DNA of 5,049 nucleotides from Nitratireductor sp. (lineage in GTDB: Bacteria > Pseudomonadota > Alphaproteobacteria > Rhizobiales > Rhizobiaceae), in contig JAGRLQ010000317.1 of assembly GCA_020441735.1 (NCBI GenBank), forward strand, positions 1-5,049, written 5' to 3'. The stretch's first letter is position 1. Every line of letters starts with the position of its first letter. The notes beneath the pieces were generated by a model. That model had not been told where the DNA came from. It did not search any database and was given only the letters and a program-made list of their open reading frames with translations. Positions 1 through 4,360 of this stretch are shown in pieces. A program made the position numbers and the translations under genes.

Positions 1-421
1 CCGCAAGCCCGGTTACCGAGCGCGCGGCATTGCGATGGGTCAACTGCCTGTCGAGCTTTTCGGCCGCCGTTTTCGGCAGGAATTGCAGCACCACCCAATT
101 GGGTTGTTCACTATGCGGGGCAGCAAAGACATCGACCACCTTTTCCTTGCCGAGCCGCGGCGAGGAAACATCGATGCGATATTCGCTGATGCCTGACTGC
201 TCCAGCCTTACCTGCTCGATCAGCGACAGAACGGGGCTGCCGAAGGGCAGAAAATACTCGATCTGCTTGCGGCAGATGAAGGAAACGGAGGAACGCATGA
301 ACTCCTCCGACGCCAGATTGGCGTAGCGCAGCTTGTTGTCGCCATCGACCAGCAGCACCGGATGCGGCAGGGAATCAAGCACCGCGGTTCCGTTCGGCCG
401 GTCGCTTTGCCGTCCCGACAT
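1..421 (-). CDS. ntrB: Nitrogen regulation sensor histidine kinase NtrB, N-terminal part (cut by window edge)
   Basis: NtrB (GlnL) is the cytoplasmic histidine kinase/phosphatase that, under control of PII, sets the phosphorylation state of the response regulator NtrC in nitrogen limitation. Only the first 140 codons are present, read leftward from ATG at 421-419. The translation starts MSGRQSDRPNG and then shows a PAS-like sensor domain from about residue 14 (LDSLPHPVLLVDGDNKLRYAN) to about residue 120. The last codons (QLTHRNAARSVTGLA) lead into the DHp helix, but the H-box histidine, the kinase domain and the stop lie outside the window. The start ATG overlaps the dusB stop by one base (TGATG), so translation is probably coupled and the two genes co-transcribed. 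The nifR3/dusB-ntrB-ntrC order is well known in rhizobia, Rhodobacter and Azospirillum, and it supports the call as much as the PAS domain does. The PAS domain alone would not separate NtrB from other kinases. Confidence 0.88.
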   Translation of the reverse strand, partial: MSGRQSDRPNGTAVLDSLPHPVLLVDGDNKLRYANLASEEFMRSSVSFICRKQIEYFLPFGSPVLSLIEQVRLEQSGISEYRIDVSSPRLGKEKVVDVFAAPHSEQPNWVVLQFLPKTAAEKLDRQLTHRNAARSVTGLA

Positions 422-1512
422 CACGCCGCCCTTTCCCGCAGAACAGCGCCCTGTGGAGCAACGCCCTGCGATTCAACCGAAGAGGCCTGCGATGGCCAAC
501 CCTGCTCACGCTCCAGGGTTTCGAGCTTTTCCTCGACAAAAACGGCGCTGCGGCTGGTCATGATTTCGCGCTTCAGATCCGCACCAACGGCGAATGGCAG
601 GCGTTCCATCCACCAGCCCACATGCTTGCGGGCGCAACGCAAGCCCAGCGGCTCACCATAAAAGGCGATCATGTCGCGGTAGTGCTCGACCATGGAGTAA
701 CGGTTTCCCGCCTGCTCTTTGCTGCCCGAAAGCTCATTCGCGATGTCACCCGGCAGATTGGGCTGCCCGTAGCTGACCCGGCCCAGCATGACGCCATCGG
801 CGCCACTGGCAGCCATCGCAGCTTTTGCGGTATCAGCACAGCCGATATCGCCATTGACGATCAGCGGCACGTCTGTCGCCTCGCGCACCGCGCGCACGGC
901 ATGCCAATCGGCCTTCCCCTTGTAGAACTGGCAGCGTGTGCGGCCATGCACGGTAATCATCTGCACACCGGCGTCCACGGCGCGGCGTGCCAGTTCCGGC
1001 GCATTGATGGAATGATGGTCCCAACCCAGCCGCATCTTGAGGGTTACGGGGACTTGCACTGCCCCAAGAACCGCATTGACGAGTTCCATCGCATGGTCGA
1101 GATCACGCATCAGCGCCGAGCCCGACAGGCCGTTGGTGACCTTGCGCGCCGGGCATCCCATGTTGATGTCGATCACGTCGGCGCCATTGGCTTCTGCAAG
1201 CCTTGCCGCTCGGTCCATCCATTTTGCCTGACGGCCCGCCAGCTGCACCACGTGGAGCGGCAGACCGGCGTTCTCCGCTTTCATCTGCATTTCCATGTGT
1301 CCGGTAACCAGCGCTTCGCTCGCCACCATTTCCGAGAACACCATCCCGGCGCCGCAACGCCAGGCCGCGCGGCGAAACGGCGCATCGCTGACGCCCGACA
1401 TCGGCGCCAACAGAATGTTGTTGCGCCACCGAACGCCGCCGACGGTCAGCGATCTAACCATTCCATCGGCATTTTCTGTGTCGGACGGCTGGTTTTTACA
1501 CACGACAGCCAT
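421..1512 (-). CDS. dusB: tRNA-dihydrouridine synthase DusB (NifR3 family)
   Basis: This FMN- and NADPH-dependent enzyme reduces selected uridines in the tRNA D-loop to dihydrouridine. With the chosen ATG at 1512 it has 363 residues. Visible motifs, numbered from that start, are LAPMSGVSDAPFRR (35-48) at the first strand of the FMN barrel, DINMGCPARKVTNGLSGSAL (115-134) with the catalytic cysteine at 120, LKMRLGW (158-164), ITVHGRTRCQFYKGKADW (186-203) and the phosphate-binding stretch IVNGDIG...GADGVMLGR (218-245). The C-terminal helical tRNA-binding domain follows. The frame stays open to 1650, giving 409 residues. I chose 1512 because AGGGA lies 3 nt upstream and because family members usually have about 20-35 residues before the barrel. 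ATG at 1461 (346 aa) or 1575 is also possible. The gene ends in TGATG, overlapping ntrB. The family's usual GRGxxGRPW is read here as GRVSYGQPN. Function is confident; the position modified and the start are not. Confidence 0.93.
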   Translation of the reverse strand: MAVVCKNQPSDTENADGMVRSLTVGGVRWRNNILLAPMSGVSDAPFRRAAWRCGAGMVFSEMVASEALVTGHMEMQMKAENAGLPLHVVQLAGRQAKWMDRAARLAEANGADVIDINMGCPARKVTNGLSGSALMRDLDHAMELVNAVLGAVQVPVTLKMRLGWDHHSINAPELARRAVDAGVQMITVHGRTRCQFYKGKADWHAVRAVREATDVPLIVNGDIGCADTAKAAMAASGADGVMLGRVSYGQPNLPGDIANELSGSKEQAGNRYSMVEHYRDMIAFYGEPLGLRCARKHVGWWMERLPFAVGADLKREIMTSRSAVFVEEKLETLEREQGWPSQASSVESQGVAPQGAVLRERAA

Positions 1513-1554
1513 TAATCCCTGATTGCTTCCGGTCCTGCGGTTCGGCTGGTTTTT
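1486..1554. repeat. 12-bp direct repeat at the dusB 5' end
   Basis: CGGCTGGTTTTT occurs at 1486-1497 and again at 1543-1554, 57 bp apart start to start. On the dusB strand this reads AAAAACCAGCCG. One copy lies inside the first codons of dusB and the other upstream of the chosen ATG. The distance is a multiple of three, so both copies would read KNQP if translation began further upstream. They could be a paired protein-binding site, an RNA element in the leader, or a chance duplication. Confidence 0.4.
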
Positions 1555-1588
1555 GCCCAATAAATAGCCGGACATCGAATTTGCCTTT

Positions 1589-1617
1589 TTTCTAGCCATT
1601 TGCGGCATAAAGCACAA
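1589..1617 (-). promoter_or_regulatory. Possible sigma70 promoter for dusB-ntrB
   Basis: On the minus strand TTGTGC (1617-1612) and TAGAAA (1594-1589) are separated by 17 bp. This would start transcription near 1582 and give a leader of about 70 nt before ATG 1512. Both hexamers match the consensus only partly (3/6 and 4/6). A TTGACT further upstream on the same strand has no acceptable -10 at 17 bp. If real, this promoter would rule out a dusB start as far upstream as 1650. Confidence 0.22.
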
Positions 1618-1661
1618 TGGTTGAAATGCCGCACGGCTATGCTTAGTCAAAGATGGTTACT

Positions 1662-1679
1662 GGCCGGCGTTTCCCGGCC
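1662..1679 (+). other. GC hairpin in the ispDF leader
   Basis: GGCCGG (1662-1667) and CCGGCC (1674-1679) form a perfect 6-bp all-GC stem with a 6-nt loop (CGTTTC). It ends 8 nt before the GAGGAA ribosome-binding site of ispDF. No U-tract follows, so it is not a terminator. It could stabilise the 5' end of the ispDF mRNA or limit ribosome access, or it may be incidental in GC-rich DNA. Confidence 0.4.
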
Positions 1680-1687
1680 TCAGTGTC

Positions 1688-1693
1688 GAGGAA
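1688..1693 (+). promoter_or_regulatory. Ribosome-binding site that fixes the GTG start of ispDF
   Basis: GAGGAA at 1688-1693 is a strong Shine-Dalgarno placed 6 nt before GTG at 1700. No in-frame ATG lies between it and the conserved IspD nucleotide-binding motif AAGRGSRMG, apart from the methionine inside that motif. GTG 1700 is therefore the well-supported start. Confidence 0.8.
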
Positions 1694-1699
1694 CCCAGC

Positions 1700-2980
1700 G
1701 TGTCCCGTGCCGATCACATTCCAGCGCCCGGCGTTACCGCCGTCATCATCGTCGCAGCCGGCCGCGGCAGCCGCATGGGGCAGGATGGCTCCGCGCCCAA
1801 GCAATATGCCCGGCTCGGCGAAGAGGCCGTGCTCGAAATCGGTTGCCGGGCGTTTGAGAGCCATGACGGCATAGCCGTCATTCTCCCGGTCATCCATCCT
1901 GACGATCTCGGCCTGTTTGAAGCAGCGGTAACACAACACGGCAAACTGCTGCCTCCGGTTTTTGGCGGCGCAACCCGCCAGCAAAGTGTCCATGCCGGGC
2001 TGAGGGCACTGGCAGCCCTTGAGGTGCCGCCTGACAGGGTGCTGGTTCACGATGCCGCCCGCCCCTTTGTCAGCGCCGGCACCGTTTCCTCGGTTCTTGA
2101 TGGTATCGCGTCAGGGACTGGCGCCTTGCCGGGACTTGCCGTGCCCGATACCGTCAAGCGGGTGGATAGCGATGGCGCCATCGAGGAGACGGTTCCCCGC
2201 GACGGGCTTTATCTCGCGCAGACACCGCAAGGCTTTGTGTTTGAGGAACTGCTGGCAGCCCATGAGGCAGCACTTGCAGCCGGGCGCAGCGATTTCACCG
2301 ACGATGCGGCCGTTTTCGAGTGGGACGGAGGCCGGACCGTCATCGTCGCCGGCAATGCGGAAAACTTCAAGATAACAACACAAGATGATATTGGTAAAGC
2401 TAATAAAATCATGATATTAAAAGAAGAAGATAAAGCAAAGGTTCCGCATGTCGGCCATGGCTATGATGTGCATAGGCTGGTGCCGGGCGGGCCTGCCATT
2501 CTGTGTGGAGTCGAGGTTGAATCCGGCATGCGTCCGGACGGTCATTCCGATGCCGATGTTGGGCTTCATGCTCTCACCGACGCAGTGCTTGGCGCCATCT
2601 GCGATGGCGACATCGGCAGTCATTTTCCCCCGTCAGACCCGCAATGGAAGGGTGCCTCCTCCGACCGTTTTCTTGCTCATGCCTGCCGGCTGGCACGTGA
2701 AAAAGGCGGTGACATTGTCCATCTCGATGTTACGCTGATTTGCGAAGCGCCAAAGATCGGTCCTCATCGCGATGTCATGCGCCGGCGCGTTGCTGAAATC
2801 TGCGGCATGGCCGCCAGCCAGGTCTCGGTCAAGGCGACGACCCATGAGCGCATCGGTACCCTTGGCAGGGGTGAAGGCATTGCGGCTATGGCAACGGCGA
2901 CGGTGATGATGCCCGCCGCCCCTGTCGATGCCCACAAAGGTGCGCAGGAGGCGGACCGGGAGGACTTGCAGCAGGAGTAA
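1700..2980 (+). CDS. ispDF: Bifunctional IspD/IspF enzyme of the MEP isoprenoid pathway
   Basis: This 426-residue fusion carries two cytosolic enzymes. The IspD half (about 12-228) transfers CMP from CTP to 2-C-methyl-D-erythritol 4-phosphate. The IspF half (about 250-405) cyclises CDP-ME 2-phosphate to MEcPP. IspD motifs are AAGRGSRMG (19-27), PKQY (33-36), GGATRQQSV (89-97), VHDAARP (116-122), VPDTVK (148-153), TPQGF (175-179) and NFKIT (222-226). IspF shows GHGYDVH (252-258), with metal ligands Asp256 and His258, then GHSDADV (281-287) with His282, and finally KATTHERIGTLGRGEG (378-393). All key residues of both halves are present. IspE, which catalyses the step between them, is not in this window; the fusion is a known alphaproteobacterial arrangement and is thought to help organise the pathway. 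Translation starts at GTG with GAGGAA 6 nt upstream. The linker (about 225-248) is Lys/Glu-rich and encoded by unusually AT-rich DNA. A hydrophilic tail (406-426) follows IspF, and its last codons hold the pncC ribosome-binding site. Confidence 0.97.
   Translation: MSRADHIPAPGVTAVIIVAAGRGSRMGQDGSAPKQYARLGEEAVLEIGCRAFESHDGIAVILPVIHPDDLGLFEAAVTQHGKLLPPVFGGATRQQSVHAGLRALAALEVPPDRVLVHDAARPFVSAGTVSSVLDGIASGTGALPGLAVPDTVKRVDSDGAIEETVPRDGLYLAQTPQGFVFEELLAAHEAALAAGRSDFTDDAAVFEWDGGRTVIVAGNAENFKITTQDDIGKANKIMILKEEDKAKVPHVGHGYDVHRLVPGGPAILCGVEVESGMRPDGHSDADVGLHALTDAVLGAICDGDIGSHFPPSDPQWKGASSDRFLAHACRLAREKGGDIVHLDVTLICEAPKIGPHRDVMRRRVAEICGMAASQVSVKATTHERIGTLGRGEGIAAMATATVMMPAAPVDAHKGAQEADREDLQQE
2371..2440 (+). 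other. AT-rich linker patch inside ispDF
   Basis: By hand count 18 of these 70 bases are G or C (26%), while the surrounding gene is clearly GC-rich. It encodes the junction between IspD and IspF, with several AAA, GAA and ATA codons and a TTA leucine codon, all AT-ending choices that are rare in the rest of the gene. An in-frame ATG (M238, at 2411) sits just before IspF but has no Shine-Dalgarno. Confidence 0.75.
2971..2977 (+). promoter_or_regulatory. Ribosome-binding site that fixes the pncC start
   Basis: GCAGGAG at 2971-2977 lies within the last ispDF codons, 7 nt before ATG 2985. It shows that the start is 2985 and not the in-frame ATG at 2928, which would lie inside the IspF C-terminus. 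The placement points to translational coupling with ispDF. Confidence 0.8.
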
Positions 2981-2984
2981 CGCA

Positions 2985-3518
2985 ATGATCGTGACCTCGG
3001 AGCTGGGCGAAACGGCCCGTTATGTGCTTACCGCTTTCCGCGAGGCGGGACATACCATTGTCACGGCCGAATCCTGCACCGGTGGGCTGATTGCCGCGCT
3101 TTTGACCGATGTTGCGGGCTCTTCCGATGTCTTCGAGCGCGGATATGTCACCTATTCCAATGAGGCCAAGATGGAATGCCTTGGCGTCCGAGAGGAAATC
3201 CTCGCCCAGCATGGCGCGGTCTCGGCCGAAACAGCCATGGCAATGGCCGAAGGCGCGCTTGCTCACTCCCGTGCCAGTGTTGCCGTTTCGGTTACCGGTA
3301 TCGCGGGCCCCGGTGGCGGCAGCGCCGAAAAGCCGGTGGGACTTGTCTTTATCGGTATTGCCAGCCCCATGGGGCTGTTTGTCGAGGAATTGCGGCTGGG
3401 CGCCGTGGGCCGGGAGCTGGTTCGCGCCCAAACCGCCCAGGCAGCCCTGGAAATGCTCGTTGCCTTCGGTCTTGACGAGGACGAAGAAAGTTTGCCCGAT
3501 GAATCAGAGCCCAACTGA
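2985..3518 (+). CDS. pncC: CinA C-terminal family protein, probable nicotinamide-nucleotide amidohydrolase PncC
   Basis: At 177 residues this is the stand-alone form of the CinA C-terminal domain, without the N-terminal molybdopterin-binding-like domain of long CinA proteins. Characterised stand-alone members deamidate NMN to nicotinic acid mononucleotide and so recycle NMN into NAD. Visible family motifs are AESCTGGLIAALLTDVAGSS (28-47), holding the conserved Ser30 presumed to be catalytic, YVTYSNEAK (54-62) and GIAGPGGGSAEKPVGLVF (105-122). The tail (163-177) is strongly acidic and probably disordered. No signal peptide or membrane segment is seen, so the protein is expected in the cytoplasm. 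It starts 4 nt after the ispDF stop with a strong Shine-Dalgarno, so the two genes almost certainly share an mRNA, although no pathway link between them is obvious. No convincing terminator follows its stop. Family membership is firm; NMN deamidase activity is inferred from homologs, and older annotations would call this a competence/damage-inducible protein. Confidence 0.93.
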   Translation: MIVTSELGETARYVLTAFREAGHTIVTAESCTGGLIAALLTDVAGSSDVFERGYVTYSNEAKMECLGVREEILAQHGAVSAETAMAMAEGALAHSRASVAVSVTGIAGPGGGSAEKPVGLVFIGIASPMGLFVEELRLGAVGRELVRAQTAQAALEMLVAFGLDEDEESLPDESEPN

Positions 3519-3627
3519 CGGTCACCCCGGCAGGCAGGATTCCGAGGCGAGCCTCAGCCAGGTAACCTTCTGTTCTTTAAGCGAATTATTCCACTGCGCC
3601 TGCCGATTTGAGGCATGCACGCAGTTG

Positions 3628-3696
3628 TGATGAAGATTCCTGTTTACGGCGAAAAAAAACGGCGTATGATGAAAAAAATAATTGAAGTGTGATGAA
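3628..3696. repeat. Three direct copies of TGATGAA upstream of the sRNA promoter
   Basis: TGATGAA occurs at 3628-3634, 3667-3673 and 3690-3696, each preceded by G-T within three bases (TTGTGATGAA, GTATGATGAA, GTGTGATGAA). An inverted GATGAA (as TTCATC) lies at 3734-3739. Spacings are 39 and 23 bp. The third copy overlaps the CRP-like dyad. They may be binding sites for a regulator or chance matches in AT-rich DNA. Confidence 0.35.
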
Positions 3697-3703
3697 ATGC
3701 ACA
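3688..3703 (+). promoter_or_regulatory. CRP/FNR-family-like operator
   Basis: TGTGATGAAATGCACA matches the enterobacterial CRP consensus TGTGA-N6-TCACA at 9 of 10 defined positions; the single mismatch is G for T at 3699. A wider inverted repeat AGTGTG (3686-3691)/CACACT (3702-3707) overlaps it. Its centre is about 40-41 bp upstream of the start predicted from the CTATAT box, the position of class II activators that replace a -35 element. Which regulator would bind is unknown; alphaproteobacterial CRP/FNR paralogs differ in half-site preference. Confidence 0.4.
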
Positions 3704-3723
3704 CACTCGCCACAATTAGCACC

Positions 3724-3729
3724 CTATAT
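3724..3729 (+). promoter_or_regulatory. -10 element of the predicted sRNA promoter
   Basis: CTATAT is the -10 hexamer typical of housekeeping-sigma promoters in alphaproteobacteria. It predicts a start near 3736. At 16-18 bp upstream only CA-rich sequence (CACACT region) is found and nothing like CTTGAC, so the promoter would need an activator or be weak. A sigma54 reading around TAGCAC fails because of wrong spacing and a lost invariant G. Confidence 0.5.
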
Positions 3730-3735
3730 TGGGTT

Positions 3736-3864
3736 CATCGGCAACGAACCAATGCCGAAAGAGAAAAGACAACATAGCTCATTGGCCTGACCTCCAGTCC
3801 CCCATCCCCGCATCAGGCCAAAAGTGCCCCGGAGTGCTCCCCACATTCCGGGGTCTTTTCTTTT
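3736..3864 (+). ncRNA. Predicted trans-acting small RNA with C-rich anti-Shine-Dalgarno-like loops
   Basis: The predicted RNA is about 130 nt, from the start implied by CTATAT to the terminator. Three structural modules are seen. A 5' hairpin pairs TCGGCA (3738-3743) with TGCCGA (3753-3758), with an alternative GGTTC/GAACC stem overlapping it. A perfect 9-bp stem pairs TTGGCCTGA (3782-3790) with TCAGGCCAA (3813-3821) and closes a 22-nt loop with 14 C's, including CCTCC, CCCCC and CCCC. The terminator stem follows, with CTCCCC in its loop. Between the first two lies an A/G-rich, probably unpaired stretch (3759-3781) that could bind Hfq. C-rich loops that can pair with Shine-Dalgarno sequences are a known trait of alphaproteobacterial sRNAs such as the 'cuckoo'/alpha-r14 and CcsR types, but the canonical CCTCCTCCC is not present, so membership is not claimed. 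The boundaries, expression and function are inference; the hairpins are directly visible. Confidence 0.6.
3827..3864 (+). terminator. Rho-independent terminator of the sRNA, possibly also serving the opposite strand
   Basis: CCCCGGA (3827-3833) pairs with TCCGGGG (3847-3853) in a perfect 7-bp stem with a 13-nt loop, followed at once by TCTTTTCTTTT (3854-3864). This is a strong plus-strand terminator. On the minus strand the same stem is followed by CACTTTTGG, a poorer U-tract, and it lies about 30 nt beyond the stop of the convergent START-domain gene, so it may work in both directions. Confidence 0.85.
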
Positions 3865-3883
3865 CAGGATACTGTTGAATGCC

Positions 3884-4354
3884 TTAGACCGCAGGTGGCG
3901 CATCCTGCCTGCCGTAAACGGCATCGGCGCGTTCCTCGAAAGCCCGGGTGAATTTTGCGAAAGCCCGCTCGAACATCACCCCCATCAGCGCTGCCAGCAC
4001 ACGGCTCTTGAACTCGTAATCGATGCTGAAATGAACATCGCAGCTTCCGGGTCCGGTTTCGGCAAAGGACCAGCGGTTATCGAGATAGCGGAACGGCCCG
4101 TCGAGATACTGGGCATGGATTTCAAGTTCTGCCGGATTGAGCAGCACCTGGCTGGTGAAAGTCTCGCGGATTGCCTTGTAGCCTACGCTCATGTCGGCAA
4201 TCAGGATGGCGCGTCCGCCCTTCTCGCGCCTGGACCGTATGGCGAGCGCCTCGCAAAGCGGCACGAATTCGGGATAGCGCTCGATATCGGCAACGAGATC
4301 GAACATCTCCTGTGCCTTGTGGCGTACCGGATGGACTTTGGCGAAGGCAGGCAA
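3884..4354 (-). CDS. COQ10/RatA-type START-domain protein
   Basis: This 156-residue protein belongs to the polyketide cyclase/START-like family that includes mitochondrial COQ10, which binds coenzyme Q and supports respiration, and E. coli RatA, described as interfering with ribosomal subunit association. The family signature MFDLVADIERYPEFVPLCEA (17-36) is near the N-terminus. It is followed by VGYKAIRETFTSQVLL (57-72), the strand YLDGPFRYLDNRWSF (83-97), and the C-terminal helix segment IDYEFKSRVLAALMGVMF (111-128) that covers the lipid pocket. The length fits the family. The start must be TTG at 4354-4352: the in-frame TGA of lipA (4363-4361) lies 6 nt upstream, and the first in-frame ATG (codon 17) would remove the first beta strand. 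No clear Shine-Dalgarno precedes the TTG, so translation is probably coupled to lipA. Next to lipA, a respiratory, COQ10-like role seems more likely than a toxin role, but the sequence cannot settle this. Confidence 0.9.
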   Translation of the reverse strand: MPAFAKVHPVRHKAQEMFDLVADIERYPEFVPLCEALAIRSRREKGGRAILIADMSVGYKAIRETFTSQVLLNPAELEIHAQYLDGPFRYLDNRWSFAETGPGSCDVHFSIDYEFKSRVLAALMGVMFERAFAKFTRAFEERADAVYGRQDAPPAV

Positions 4355-4360
4355 GGCGGT

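Larger units (their letters stand above)
3519..3883. other. 365-bp intergenic region holding a predicted sRNA locus
   Basis: No normal-sized gene is supported here. The first part (3519-3640) has only weak hairpins, for example GAGG-CGAG-CCTC at 3544-3555 and an imperfect stem CTGCG/CGCAG at 3594-3624, and neither has a U-tract. The middle (3641-3720) is AT-rich with A-runs and repeated TGATGAA. The right part (3688-3864) holds a CRP-like dyad, a -10 element, two strong hairpins and a terminator, annotated separately. Confidence 0.7.

Noticed and set aside
622..1515. Long plus-strand open frame of 297 codons opposite dusB
   Set aside because: It is the antisense shadow of dusB. The translation is His/Arg/Ala-rich with no family motifs, while the minus strand carries complete Dus motifs.
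1643..2050. Minus-strand open frame of 135 codons over the start of ispDF
   Set aside because: It lies opposite the IspD nucleotide-binding motifs and is Cys/Arg-rich without any recognisable domain, as expected for a shadow frame.
2928..2984. Extended N-terminus for pncC from ATG 2928
   Set aside because: It would overlap the ispDF end by 53 bp. A strong Shine-Dalgarno at 2971-2977 places the start at 2985, and family members begin at about that point.
3544..3581. GAGGCGAGCCTC followed by a T-rich stretch as a pncC terminator
   Set aside because: The usable stem is only 4 bp with a 4-nt loop, and the T-rich part begins more than 10 nt later, so it does not qualify as an intrinsic terminator.
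3717..3732. Possible sigma54 promoter (TAGCAC ... TTGG) before the sRNA
   Set aside because: One of the invariant -24 G's is A and the distance to the -12 element is one base too long. CTATAT explains the sequence better.
3884..4354. RatA-type toxin as part of a toxin-antitoxin module
   Set aside because: No antitoxin-like partner lies beside it; the neighbours are lipA and an intergenic region. A housekeeping COQ10-like role fits better.
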